From positions 434,001 through 498,000 of the forward strand of contig OY540817.1 of NCBI GenBank assembly GCA_961205875.1: a stretch of 64,000 nt of DNA, given 5' to 3'. Below are positions 32,579 through 45,132 of this stretch, in pieces. Within the stretch, counting starts at the first letter, position 1; every line of letters begins with the position of its first letter. Below the pieces are notes generated by a model. It had not been told where the DNA came from. It saw only the letters and a program-made list of their open reading frames with translations, and made no database searches. Source of the DNA: Sialis fuliginosa (lineage: Eukaryota > Arthropoda > Insecta > Megaloptera > Sialidae). Position numbers and translations under genes: made by a program.

Positions 32579-34060
32579 TTGAAAAAAATTATAAAATTTT
32601 TTTTTATCAAACCCCTAACCCTAAAAAGTAACTGTTTAGAAGTTCATTTCATTCTCTCAAATTTTTTATCTGAAAAAAGATTTTTTTCGTAATTTTTTTT
32701 TCCATATTTTCATCCTGGAAAATTATAAAAAGAAAAAAAATAGGATTTCCCACATTATAAGCTTTCATCAATCTACAAAATTGTACGTGTTTGTACATTT
32801 ACGTATATTGCTATAGCAAACTTGTACACATTTCTATTTACACATAATTTAATACAATACAAAATTTAAATGTACATTTTTTAACTAATGACATATAAAA
32901 TGGATACATGATTTTTTGTAAATTGTATTAATATGACAATGTATAAAAATTTAATAATAATTAAAAAGATAAAATAAATACATCCACATATTTTTAAATT
33001 ACAACGATAACAACTGTATTCACCTAATGTCTGGCGTTTACAAAAACATACAATGATCTAAAATAAAATTAATATTTATAGGTTATACTATATGATATTA
33101 TATTTTTGTTTTAAAAATGAACTTACCTAATTTTATCTTGTTTAAAAAGTCATTGATTGACTTTGTATAAAATAATTAAAATACAGAACATATCGACGTA
33201 GCTATATACATATAAATTATAATAATAAGTATAATATGACAGATGAAGTCATCACAAAACATAACAATGAAGCTAAGTAACTATAGTGGCGCTCGCTGTG
33301 GATATTTATCGAACTACCTCGATCACTACCTATATTTGCGATTCAGAATTTCGTTAAAATAATCAAAATGATGTAAATAAACTTCAAATTTCCTTACTTC
33401 TAGTTATCCGATTTGGTTGAGTTTTAATAGGGTTCTATTCTGCAAATAGATGAAGCGATTTCAAAAGGTTTTGTGTTAATTTATTACGTATTGCGAGCTG
33501 CAGTTTGTTGACAAGGTGTAAAAACGGGCCAAAAACGACAAATTGAACTTTGTTTATATTTTTATGACTGAAAATTAAAACCAATCGATATTAAATTAAT
33601 TGAATACGGAAACTGTAATGTTCTCATTTATAAAATGTAAACATGTAAGGGGGTTACTGAAGAAATTTAATATATAATGCTCGTTTTATCAAATTTCATA
33701 CGAAAAAAAAAATGGGACGAGAGTAAAACCACACTGCAAAGCATAGCATGCTTTGGGTGTGCTAATTTACATTAAAACTTAAATAATATGTAAATAATTG
33801 ACATTCACATTTAAAAGAATTATTTTCAGTATTACATTTTTTTTTATTGTAAAATTTTTTTTTGGTATTATTAAAGTTTTAGTTTAAATGCATTTTTATT
33901 ATGGATATTGCACCTTGTGTTGATAAGAAGTACACAAGTTGGTGCGTGATTCTGAAGGTCGTTGAGAATCACGCACAGGGTAGAGACAGACGGATATCGG
34001 CCGCGGCACAGTGTGTAAGCGAATTATTGAATTGTAAGAAAAGTTTGTAATCATCAACTT
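32579..34060. other. AT-rich, no gene seen
   Basis: Very A/T-rich with many short homopolymers. I see no coding pattern, terminal repeats or RNA genes. A short palindrome agcatagcatgct lies near 33740. Confidence 0.4.
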
Positions 34061-34476
34061 TTTTTTTGTGTGTGCAACCCGATTGTGGGGATTTCAGTCG
34101 CCGCAGTGCCGTAGGAGGTAGAACGTGAAGAACGGTTCTCCTTCATCAAACGTGTGGGTTTTGGCCCCATTGCCAAATGGCGCCCAACTGTATAGATGTA
34201 AATAATGTAAAAAGGTATAGTGTGTAGAAAAGTGTAAATAAATAAATAAAAAGAAAATCGCGTTTTGGTTCTCTCTCAAAACCTGAACCACCTCCCACCT
34301 CCATTGAGCTAGAGGCACCCCAGGCGGAAAGTCAGCCGGGGACGTGACATCATATCACAGTGTAATATCATTTTGTGGAATCCAATCAACGAGAGGATGT
34401 TTAGGAAATAAATATGTAGATAAAAGAGTAATAACAATTTAAAAAAATATGTCCGGGTGCGGTGAAGCAGCCGCAG
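34061..34476 (-). other. Probable 3' untranslated region of the R2-like element
   Basis: Minus-strand sequence downstream of the endonuclease stop. Segment 34130-34330 is GC-richer with ttgggcgccatttggcaatg and a gaagaaccgttcttc inverted motif, suggesting a structured RNA such as the recognition site of the element's RT. The exact 3' end is not clear. Confidence 0.3.
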
Positions 34477-36138
34477 CTACGCGTACTGTCGGCGCCCCGA
34501 TACGTGTTCGACGTAGATGTCACGTGACCATCTTATTACGTCGGACACGATGAGGCACCGCATGCGTTTAGCATAGCTGCGGCTGACCCCCAACACCCGG
34601 AGTATCCTCTCGTTGGCCGAATCCAACGAACCTAACGCCCCGACGATAATCGCGTCTAGCGATACGTCATACCCCTTCTCCTTAAGAGAGTTTACCAGTG
34701 GGGTATACTTAATGATCTTCTGACGTCTCGCCTCGTCGATTGCCGCCGGGGTATTGTCGAAGGGGACGGCCAAGTCCACGACGACAGCGGTCTTGTTAGA
34801 CTCGCTGATGACGACCAGATCAGGACGCAGGTTGAAGTCGGTTTCGGCGACGGTTTGGTTAATTTTAACCTCGCTTTTCCCGACAGGCACTGCCCCGGCG
34901 ATGCGATCCAGTACCGCCACGCGGCGGAATGGACACCGCAGTGATTCAATACGTGAGGCAAAGTCTCACTGCCGTATCCACACCGTCGACACCGCTTGTC
35001 TCCGTTGCCAAACCGGCGTGCTCCGTTTAACGGGACCACGCCAAGTCGAGCCCGCTGGACAAAACGGTAGTCGCAGAACCGCGTCAGCATAAAGTGGCTG
35101 GACGCATCCCAGCGGGACACGCACCGCATCATCTTACCCTGATCTGGCTTCGCCATCAGCCGCTGCAAGAAGTGCTGACGCACTCCGTAATGAATCTGTC
35201 GGATCACCATGGACCGTGCAGCTCCGGGGACCACACGCACCAGCGGTTCTCTGCCCGGCGAAGAAACGGCGACCGAAAAAAGGCCCAGGCGGTGTCCCTG
35301 ACCACCGGGTCCGGGCAAGTAAAGATCCTGAGGCGTGCGCCACCGTAAGTATGTCCACCGACTCCCCCAGGGGCATGAGGTTAGCACCCCCTGGTACGCC
35401 GGAACGTAGAGGATCTCAGCGCTCGCTCGCTGCGGCAGATTAAGCCATTTTTTCGCAATGGCCTTCACCCTCCTGTTCGCCTCGACGTGTGGCTTTTTGG
35501 CCACCCACGAGCCACAGAGCTTCCAGCTTCTGCCACGGTGCGAGCAAGGACGCGTCAACCCTGCACACGTCCTCGACGATGGAGTCAATAGACTCAAAAG
35601 GAGTCTGATTGACTCGAAAGCCGGTAGGTATTCCCAGGTGGCGGTACTCCTCTCCGTCCCCGAGAACGGTGAGCCGCCCGCCTTGGACGTCAAAGCCGGT
35701 TGCGTGCACCACCCGTTTTTTCCTGCAGTCGACGTGCAGGGAAGCGCACTTGTTGTGTTTGAACCGCAGCCCAGCCCAGTCTGCGGCCCCGCCGACTGCA
35801 TCGAGTAGTGCCTGCATCGACCCGGCGTCTTTAGCGAGCAGCACCAGGTCGTCGGCGTAAGCAAGGACACTGAACTCTGTTCCGTGGAGTGTGTAACCAC
35901 TCCCCTGGAGGCTGGTGGCAGCTCTGAGCACGGGTTCTATCGCCAAGTCGAACGCGATAGGCGACAACAGACAACCCTGCTTGACGCCCGACCTTATCGG
36001 GATCGGGTCGGTCTCGCCGGTGGAAGACCTTATCGTGGTGGTGCCTCCGGAGTATATCCCTTTAACCACTCTCAGTATCCTGAGGAGGAGATTAAGCCCC
36101 TCCAGGACACTGAATACGTACGCATGGGGGATGGAACA
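34477..36138 (-). pseudogene. R2-like non-LTR retrotransposon: RT and restriction-like endonuclease
   Basis: Target-primed retrotransposon polyprotein, 5'-truncated and frameshifted. From 36138: PHAYVFSVLEGLNLLL (frame 1), then GVKQGCLLSPIAFDLAIEPV and VLAYADDLVLLAKD (catalytic YADD), and the thumb. Frame 2 (about 35470-34920) has QRASAEILYVPAYQG, then a C-x2-C-x7-H-x4-C knuckle (CRRCGYGSETLPHVLNHC). Frame 3 (34920-34477) has the endonuclease motif RPDLVVISESNKTAVVVDLA with the P-D...D core. This domain order is that of the R2/NeSL group, single ORF with C-terminal nuclease. The N-terminal DNA-binding region is missing. Confidence 0.8.
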
Positions 36139-36164
36139 TATTCGAATTATTATTATTATATATG

Positions 36165-37881
36165 CAGGGTGTCTAAATAACAGGGGACAGTATGGGGATC
36201 TCGGAAACTATAAGAGATAGAGATTCGGTTAAATGAGAGAAAAGTTACCTTTAAAAGGGGACAGTTCAATGGTGTATTTACATTTCACAAAAATTTCATA
36301 GCTTACTAGATATTAGCCAAAAACCATTTTAGTCCGAATTTTTCTATCGTGAATATTTCTTAAGCGACTTGAAATTTTAAAAAATGTTTCAAATAAATGC
36401 TGTGAGGTTTAGTGTTGTCTATTTAGAAATATTTTTTTAATTTTCAGAAATCTCGTAGTTTTTGAGATATGTTTTCTTAAATAGGAGCAATATGAAATTT
36501 TGTAATTTTTGAACAGAAGATTTTATTACCTTTTCAACGATATGCAACTTGATGCACTTACTTTTCAAAATATCTCAAAAAATGATCAAAAAGTATTTTT
36601 TATTTATTTAATACATTGTATGATCCAAAGATGGCTATGACAATCAACAATAAGATTTTAAAACAACTGAAAATTTACTTTAAGCTAACGTAGCATGAAT
36701 TTTATTTTATTGTATTAATAAAAAAGGATATATTTTATTTATTTAATACACAATACCAGTCAAAAATGGTTATGGCTGTCAACAATAAGATATTAAATTA
36801 ACTTATAAAAAACGTGATTAGTAATTAATTGTATTCATAAGAAAAATTATAAAAAAAATTAAAACAACTTTTGAAATTTAAAATGTTTACCAAAACTGTA
36901 CAAACTACCTTCCATGACATCTTTCACAGAGTTATGCTTTGTTTATTATAGGTATTTCAGTTTGGACATTTAATAGCAGTACATGGCTATTTTTTTAATG
37001 CTTCATCAATTTTATCAAATTTTATAAATTTAAAAAAAGTTGATCTTTAAAACAACCCCATCTGAAAAAATTCAACGGAATTAGGTCTATAATAACAATT
37101 TCTCAGCTGTTTTAAAAATCTCATTGTTGACAGCCATAGTGAGCCATAGCCATCTTTGACTGGTATTGTGTATTAAATAAATTAAAATATGTTTTTTTTT
37201 TTTCATAAATAAAAAGGCATATAAGTAAATCAATTGTTTTTTAAAGTATTGTTGTTGATAGCCATAGCCATCTTTCGCTTGTATTGTGTATTAAATAAAT
37301 AAAATATGTATTTTTTTATTAATACAATAGTTAATTCATGCTATGTTAGCTTAAAGTAAATTTTCAGTTGTTTTAAAATCTTATTATTGATTGTCATAGC
37401 CATCTTTGGATCATACAATGTATTAAATAAATAAAAAATACTTTTTGATCATTTTTTTAAGTTATTTTGAAAAGTAAGTGCATCAAGTTGCATATCGTTG
37501 AAAACGTAATAAAATCTTCTGTTCAAAACTTACAAAATTTCATATTGCTCCTATTTAAGAAAACATAAGTTAGTCTCATATCTCAAAAACTACGAGATTT
37601 CTGAAAATTAAAAAAATATTTCTAAATAGACAACACTAAACCTCACAGCATTTATTTGAAATTTTTTAAAATTTCAAGTCGCTTAAGAAATATTCACGAT
37701 AGAAAAATTCGGACTAAAATGGTTTTTGGCTAATATCTAGTAAGCTATGAAATTTTTGTGAAATGTAAATACACCATTGAACTGTCCCCTTTTAAAGGTA
37801 ACTTTTCTCTCATTTAACCGAATCTCTATCTCTTATAGTTTCCGAGATCCCCATACTGTCCCCTGTTATTTAGACACCCTG
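36165..37881. mobile_element. 1.7-kb palindromic (foldback) element
   Basis: The ends read CAGGGTGTCTAAATAACAGG at 36165 and inverted at 37881. The arms of over 500 bp are nearly identical by eye through the tattagccaaaaaccatttt segment and beyond. The interior holds several diverged copies of a unit with atggctatgacaatcaacaa in both orientations. No ORF. A clean target duplication is not evident. It abuts the 5' truncation of the R2-like element. Confidence 0.8.
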
Positions 37882-38421
37882 TATTGAAATTAAAATGATA
37901 TTATTAAAACTTAATAAAATGCGCTTTTAGCACCTTTTTTCAGCGTAGCGGATAAACAAATGAAATTTCATTTCTTCCTTCAAAACATAATTTGCCGAAA
38001 ATATTATAGCGAACAACTTTTATTTGAAACTTTCTTTTTGTATCAACGATTTTTTGCACCCACGCACCTCACACACTCCCGACCCACCTCCCCCAGCAAC
38101 GCCGAAACCTCAATAAAAAATATATATAGATTAAACTGTTTCTTAAGAAACGCTCTACAAAAAAGATCCGAAGCACCCCTTTGTAAAACTGAAAATACTA
38201 GAGTTATCACGGTTAAATGACGCTTTGGACTACAATAATAATTACTGTTACATAAATAAAACTTACATTAAAAATATAAACAACACTAGAATATAATAAT
38301 ATAAAAATGAAAAAACAATAAGCTAGCTAGCTGGTTGACGGTTCTTCTGGAAATAGTCTTCCTCTGTATTTGATGCCGCCTATATCCATTCCGAAATATC
38401 TCGTCGTCACAGTTTAAATTA
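37882..38421. other. No gene recognised
   Basis: AT-rich apart from a C-rich segment at 38058-38100. A small plus-strand ORF of 86 codons at 37960-38220 lacks recognisable features. Confidence 0.35.
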
Positions 38422-38662
38422 GGGTTGCCAGGTCTGAATATGAAAAAACTAAAGACCTTTTTTTTTGTCGCGTCATTTCAATTCAGGGTTTTATTATTTT
38501 TATTTTATGTTATTATTTTTTTTGGACATAACAAGCTTGATTACCTACCATTTCATCGTAAAGCTTTTAAATTAAATAAAAAAATGTCCACTATTTTGTG
38601 AAAAAAGTGAACATAATGTGAAAAAACCAGACTTTCCAGTCAAATAATGGACCTGGCAACCC
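38422..38662. mobile_element. TA-flanked miniature inverted-repeat element, 241 bp
   Basis: Ends GGGTTGCCAGGTC and GACCTGGCAACCC are perfect inverted repeats with TA on both sides. Noncoding. A related partial end (agggttgcctgag) appears near 30846. Confidence 0.7.
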
Positions 38663-39313
38663 TAGTTGTTATCAAAGTTTTTACCTTCTTTTTTAAAATC
38701 TGTATAGGTCTTTCGATTACTTAAATTTACTTATATAATGGGGAGTTTTATTATGCGGTAGGCATAATAGCACGTAAAAGTGAAATACATAAATATTAAT
38801 AAATGCCAAATTATCAATTTTTTTATTTGAAAAATAAATATAATTAGGTACTTAATTATAAATATACTTTATACTTTACTAAATATATCGAAACAATAAA
38901 CAATATTACAAATAAAAACAAAAAATAATATTTTCTTTTTTTTATTAAAATTTGTAAATAATTTTTTGATTTCTTTGTTTACATAAAAAAATGAAAATAA
39001 TCCTTATATTATAATTACATAATTATATTACATATTATATTCAGGGGTCGAAACAAGTTCAGTGTTCAAAAATACTGATTTTACTGACACAGAAATCTAA
39101 TAATACTGACTTTTACTGAGTTCAAATGTAGGTGTTATGTATTAAAAAAATACTTTTATAATTATTGGCCTCCACCATCTCCATAGACAACCCTTACCAC
39201 CTTTTTATTATGTTCATAACAAAAGTAACAAACATTACAGTTAATTTTTCTCACCGAACTTGGCATAGCCATTGCTATACATACGTTACAATTATGTCAT
39301 AAAATATTATATT
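38663..39313. other. AT-rich, no gene seen
   Basis: Low-complexity A/T runs. Nothing supportable. Confidence 0.4.
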
Positions 39314-40798
39314 TTAAAAATAGGAGTTTATTGATTTTTTATCAGAGAGTCTGGTGCGACGTTCTGATATGATTGTTCCAGCTCTCGAGAACAATCTTTC
39401 ACATGGTACACTGGTTGCAACCATACAGTTTTTAAACTGCACCAATTCACTGAGATTTGGATAGACGTCTTTATTTTTTTCCACCAAAGTATGGGTCCTC
39501 CGTTCTACCGATTACTTTATCACCAAGGTACCTTTGTACCTCAGATATTGCTAGGTTGAACTTTTGATATTTTTTTATCAAATTCTGCCCAATAAGAATC
39601 TTCTTCTTTTTCAGTTTCGACGATATCGTGAATTTTATTAGCGTTTATTTTTGCAGTTACTAGTTCTATTATATTTTTTTGTATTGAATTTAGAGCTGCC
39701 TTATCATCAAAAACATGTTGTTTAAATCTTGGATCTAAAAATGAACAGGCTGCAATAGTTACACTAAATTGTAAGTTTGCATAGCGAGCTTTAAGTTAAT
39801 TTAAAAGTATTTTAGCCACACTTCTGACATTCTCTCCTTTTCTTTCATTTATATTTTTTTCCGTAACTTTTATTAGCCCTGCAGATACTGGAATAATTTT
39901 GCTTCCTGATAAATAATTTTCACCTCTCATTTCTTTTGTCGCTTTTTCAAAAGGTCTTACAATTAGTAAATTGCATAGTTCTTCAGCTGTACACCATTCT
40001 TCTTCGGAGAGAATATTATTGTATGGAATGTTTAAATTAACGAATGTAATTTTCAGTGCTTCTTTAAGTTGAACGAAACGTTCGATCATATAAAACGTTG
40101 AATTCCAACGGGTCGCTACATCGTTTATTAATGTTAATGGCTGCTGTTTACCTAACATTACTTGACTATGTAACAATTTTTCATTGGCTTGAGGGCTTCT
40201 TTTTATATGATTTACTATTGTTTTTATTTTATTGATGGTCACTTTTACTTTGTTTCGATTTTCCTCTTCTTCTAACTCCTTTGTGTTATTTTCACTATCA
40301 TAACCTTCAAATATGTCGTTTTCAGATTCTTTTAAATCAAGAGCTTTCTTTACGCATAGATTTAATTTATGTGCAAAACATCCAAAGTGTTTCTTTTGTG
40401 ACAACATTTACAATATTCGGAGCATTATCGGTTACAATAATTAATACCGTGTTGTTAATATTCCACGCCAAAAGTATTTTATATAATTTGTCAGGTATAG
40501 CAGACGCACTGTGCTGACCTTCAAATTTAAGACACTCTATAAGAATATGACAAATTTCAAAATCGTCAGTGATATAATTTTCATTTTTGAGAGATGTCGA
40601 GTGATCTGTTGATATGCATATCTTCTTTACAGAAGCTAGCTGTGTACGAATTTCCACATGACACTTTTCGTACATTTCACTCAATAATGTGTTAGACAGA
40701 TATTTTCTGCTAGGAATTTGGTAGTTTGGCGCTAAACTTTTGATAAGATCTCTGAAGCCTTCATCCTCAACAATGGAAAATGGTTGATAATCTTTAAT
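39314..40798 (-). pseudogene. hAT transposase (zinc-finger BED type), N-terminal domain missing
   Basis: From 40798: YQPFSIVEDEGFRDLIKSL, ISTDHSTSLKNENYIT (first catalytic Asp region), VTDNAPNIVNVV (second), then after a frameshift near 40390 FGCFAHKLNLCVKKAL, NDVATRWNSTFYMIERF and a helical region to about 39796. Further frame changes lead to EVQRYLGDKVIGR near 39550 and the dimerisation block ATSVPCERLFSRAG, TIISERRTRL, ending at a stop at 39314. Order and motifs are those of hAT transposases. The BED zinc finger is absent, the sequence being cut at about 40798 by an interspersed repeat. Confidence 0.85.
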
Positions 40799-41275
40799 AC
40801 TTACATAAATTAATGATTAGTTTATCAATTCGATCTTTTAGTGTCAACGTCATTGTTTGCGGTATACCGGGTGTTCCAGACCACCCGTCCACTATGTTTT
40901 ACTATATATATGGACCCTAAAGAATTTCAGGAAATTGTTTTCAACCCCCTAAAACTCCTCCTTGGGGAGCACTTTGAGGGGAGCATAAAAACGCGACGTT
41001 CAACCCCGCGGGATCGGTCTCGTTTACGTCAGACGCCGGACATTCCTCTATCGACCTGAGGAGACTTACAATTCTTGGTCGAGGTGATGGTTCGATTATA
41101 TCACTTTCATCACTCGTGATCTCTTTCGCCAAGTTGTTTGGCGATATGGCGATAACTTCATCTTCGACGCCTAAATCTAGGATTTCTATCACAACATCGG
41201 AATGATGTTCTTCTTCTTCTTGCACCGGTAAGCTCTCACGTAAAACTCCTCCTTGGGGGGTACTTTGAGGGGTAC
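40799..41275 (-). repeat. Interspersed repeat, copy 2
   Basis: Second copy of the family at 31306-31951, sharing start, the ataccgggtgttccagacca segment and the coding-like block. Its internal duplication (starts at 40951 and 41242) has nearly the same spacing as in copy 1, so the duplication predates the split of the copies. It interrupts the hAT gene. Confidence 0.7.
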
Positions 41276-41768
41276 ATGCCCGTTTCTCAGCAAAATTAAA
41301 TGGAACGGTATATCCAAAAGTAGATAATTTTAAAGATCATAAAAAAGTAAGAAACTTTTGTAGAAAAATTTGTTTTCATACATTCAAAATTTAAGGGTTA
41401 AAATTGCTCTAGTTTCGTTAAATATTAATGAAATTTCAACTAATAATAATAATGATGGCCACCATTTCGAACATCTTTAAATGTAAATTCGTTTTTTCTT
41501 CACTTTAAATCTTGTTCAATGATCTTGTGTGATGAGTTCAGAACTTGTTTTCAGATACTCTATCATATTATGGAAAAAAAATATACCGAATCAATTTAAA
41601 AAAAATGAAGATGACCTTGATATCTTCGAAACGCCTCCCCCTGAACAAAAATGATTATTGCTATATGATAACCCCCTTCGTACCGTACAATTTTGGTTAC
41701 ATTAATTTTTCTCTGGGCCTTATAGATTCGAAGATATTTAAGGTGGTAATAGTTATTGCCTCACCCTG
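41276..41768. other. Unassigned repeat-like stretch
   Basis: No gene. It ends in tcaccctgtata directly at the truncated C48 coding sequence, so 41768 is probably a transposon terminus. Confidence 0.3.
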
Positions 41769-41940
41769 TATAATACCCAGTGATTACCATGTTTATTATA
41801 AGGTAGTATGGTGTATTTTTCTTTATCATACCATGAAATATTTGTATTATCATTATTAAATAAATCATTCGTCAATACACAGTCAATTGACATAAAATAT
41901 TGCTTGTCTTTAATAAGGAATTTTATATAAACATCAATTA
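41769..41940 (-). pseudogene. C48 protease fragment of MULE-like gene, copy E
   Basis: The minus strand encodes the segment before and including the catalytic His region, with a stop before HWVL. It aligns with 17200-17350 of copy B. The Asp and Cys motifs are lost to the element ending at 41768. Upstream coding sequence continues at 43100 beyond the CACTA-like insert. Confidence 0.55.
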
Positions 41941-43099
41941 CACTAGTCGACAGAGGTTTTGCACATGAAATCGGACCTATATATTATGATAGAGGAGAGT
42001 TCAGAGATTTGATAACCGCTTTCGGATACTCTCCAGCACGTTAGGTTTTTTTTAAAGTGAATTTTTGTAAATAAAGCCATTTTGACTATTCAGGTGCTCA
42101 TACCTTTCCTTACAGAAACCGTTCCTGAATTGTTTTCAAAACTGCGTTGAAAAGAACAACTAGTGGAAAGAATGTTATAAAATTTCCACACAATTGGATC
42201 CAACTTGATGCTTAAAGTACATTTTCTCAAATCGCACATTGATTTTTTCCCAGATAATTTGGGTATTTTTCAGATGAGCACGGTGAACGTTTCCACCAAG
42301 ATATAAGCGACATGGAAGACTGCTTCAATGGGCTGTATGTACTCAAAATGCTTGGAGAGTATTGTTGGTCTCTGCTCCGAGACACTCGTGCATTGCACAA
42401 AAGAAGAGGGCCGAAAAAACACTTTTAAATCGTTACTTAACAGCAACACCAGACTATCAAGGCTTTAAATGGAAAAAAAACAATTGGAATATCACATATT
42501 ATTATTCACAAAACAATATTAGACATGTAATTATAACAAATTTTTGATAATACTTAATAAAATGCATTGAAATGAAAAAACCCAAAAATTGGTTGCCTCA
42601 CGTTAATTGTCATATCTTGGGTTCTATTTATCGCACAAGGGGATATTTAAACAGGAATACTCTAGGAAGACTCCTCTATCAGATCCATGAATAAAAATGG
42701 ACATTTTTATGTGATAAACATTTTTTCTCTTAAAACAAATGAATGGTCTAAATGTGAAAAAAACACATTTTTTTCGATAAAATTGCACATAGTTGTAAGC
42801 ATAGGGTGAGAACGTATGGATCGATTTGACTGCTATATGGTGCATTGGAAAGCTATATCCTTCTTCTTTTCAACGCAGTTTTGAAAACAAAAATATCAAT
42901 TCAGGAACGGTTTCTGTAAGGAAAGGTATGAGCACCTGAATAGTCAAAATGGCTTTATTTACAAAAATTCACTTTGAAAAAAAACCTGACGTGCTGGAGA
43001 GTATCCGAAAGCGGTTCTCAAATCTCTGAACTCTCCTCTATCATAATATATAGGTCCGATTTCATGTGCAAAAAACTTTTTGGAATTTGTCGACTAGTG
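41941..43099. mobile_element. CACTA-like element, 1159 bp
   Basis: The ends read CACTAGTCGACA at 41941 and inverted at 43099, with TTA on both sides (41938-41940 and 43100-43102). CACTA ends plus a 3-bp duplication are the hallmarks of the CMC (EnSpm) superfamily. Beyond the ends, arms of about 200 bp form an inverted repeat (gcacatgaaatcggacctat and on to gtttctgtaaggaaaggtat). The C48 coding frame of copy E continues across it. Confidence 0.8.
42184..42427 (+). pseudogene. Gene fragment inside the CACTA-like element
   Basis: The plus strand reads GSNLMLKVHFLKSHIDFFPD, a one-base frameshift, then DEHGERFHQDISDMEDCF and LGEYCWSLLRDTRALHKRR. I recognise the H-x-DFFP-x-N-LG and DEHGERFHQDI strings from uncharacterised repetitive arthropod proteins, probably transposon-encoded. 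It could be a remnant of the element's own protein or a captured host fragment. About 75 codons remain. Confidence 0.5.
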
Positions 43100-45132
43100 T
43101 TATTTTATCACTCAACCACGATTTATCCCCTAATGTTTTATAATCGTATAATGAAATTAAATCGTATCTACCATTAGATCTTGGAAATTTAGATACATAC
43201 ATTTTTCTTGTTTCCTTTGTATCAATTAAAAATAAATCACTGTTTTTAATTATACCATTATCATAAAAGTTATTTTCCTCTTTTGTACATGATTTACTAG
43301 TATTAACACTCACGACGTCATTGTGACATGTATCCTTAATACATTTGTTTATATTTTCAGACACTCCGGTACCTACATAATTGATTTATTAGGTACCTTC
43401 ACAACATCATTGCAACACATATCAGTTATATGTTTATTAATGTTCTTAGATATTCTGTGTGCGATTCAAACGCTTAGCGGGTTTCCTCCATTTCTCTTCA
43501 CACTTAGGAATTTTTTGGGATTTTATAAGTCAGTTTTTTTCTTATTTTCTCAGTGTGTTCATTTAATTTACGTATAAATCGCGCAGCTTTCAAATTCCTT
43601 ACACCATCGAGAATGCTATATTTAACTGTGCGAAACCATGCTTCCACAGTGGAATTGGATAGAAGATGTTCATCTTTATTTAATAATAGCTTTGACATAT
43701 GGCATATACTTCTTTAAGCATTTGTTCAAGAACAAATGACAATATAGTTTGTTAATTTCAGTGTATTCATTACAATCATCATTTATTTTACAATTAATAT
43801 GTATATACTTAAAATCAATGTAGAATTTACTTTTCTCGTACATTGTTTTCTGACCTGCAAAATCATTTATTAGTTCTTCATTTTTTTCATCTGCGTTATA
43901 TTCCAAATTATCAATGTCTACACAACATCCCTGATGTGAAAGAAATCTGAATGATTCTTGTACAGATCTGGTATTTATCTAACTGTACAAAACATTACAG
44001 AAATGTCCAAATGCATTTAAGTACAGTTTATAATCATTTCACTTTGCAAAAATGTTCAATACCACACCAATCAAAAATTATTTTAATATTTTATTTCGTT
44101 TACCAGCGGCCGCCACAGCATCACTCACCACCATCTTAGAAAAATGGGCAATACAAATGTGAACTGTCACTTTTGGTAAATTTTCCGACTCTGTTAAATA
44201 TTTATAACATCTGTCAAGGTATTCTGGCACTTCTAATTGATTGAATGAAAATATAGATGCTGTTATAAGTGCCCAACTGAAATCTGTTACAATACGATTG
44301 AATGGTAAATCTTTCCTGCGTATTGAGTATCTATAAAAGTGTGTCAACCATGAAGTGGTATAATCAGAAGTATGAACACTTGATACCATTTGAATGAGAG
44401 GCAATGTCTCTTCATTACTCACAGATGGAACTCGTACAACACCTGCATAATAAAACACCCTCTTTTCATTAATATTTAGTCGTCTGGCAACTGATCCAAT
44501 CGCATCTAAGTACATTGTTAATTGACTGTTTCTTTGAAATAAAGTTACCGCTGTGTCATAAATCCAATCAGTCCATATTTGAGGGTACATACATTCCCTT
44601 ACCGTTTCTCGAATATCATCCTGCAGGATCATCTTTATACATATCGTTATCAGCGAATGCTTCCACTCTCATTTGTTTAACAGCTGCTTCTGTAGTTAAA
44701 CCAGGTGCAGTATTCACTCTAAGCAATTTTTCATCACACTGCATAATCTTTTCCTTTCTGAAAACATATGGCTTCTTGTACAAAAGTTCATTTTTGGCTG
44801 CAATTCTGTCAAACGACCTGACTTATTTAAATTTAATTTCTTCGTGATTTATATCACTCCCAAAGAACATGAAATTAACTGCTATGTAATTATCTATTGA
44901 CACATCATTAAATTTTATTATACATTTAGCACTGCGACAATTTCTGTTTAGACATGATAAGTATACGATAGCATTATTTTTGTTGATACGCTTAGATATG
45001 ACATTGAATTCACATAAACTGTACATAGCAGTTATAGATTTCAATAAATACCATTTGTCGGCATCTGTGAATTATAATTTTTCATTTATTATTGAAAATA
45101 TATGTTCATATCTTACCTTAAATTCATATATA
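43100..45132 (-). pseudogene. MULE-like transposase body, copy E
   Basis: The best-preserved core of the family. The frame 44632-44078 shows CMYPQIWTDWIYDTAV, QLTMYLDAIGSVARRL (first Asp), VFYYAGVVRVPS, a TDFSWALITASIFSFN block (second Asp), then TVHICIAHFSKMVVSDA (C-x2-H). Downstream lie STVEAWFRTVKYSILDGVRN (43698-43504) and the pre-protease segment KMYVSKFPRSN...LGDKSWLSDK (43364-43100). Upstream, 45044-44823 holds CEFNVISKRINKNN and a Cys pair. Frame breaks at about 44640, 43990 and 43500. Tc1 and CACTA-like insertions split it. Confidence 0.65.

Noticed and set aside
34754-36220. Plus-strand ORFs opposite the R2-like element
   Set aside because: Their peptides lack recognisable domains and mirror the GC-rich minus-strand coding sequence with its RT and nuclease motifs.
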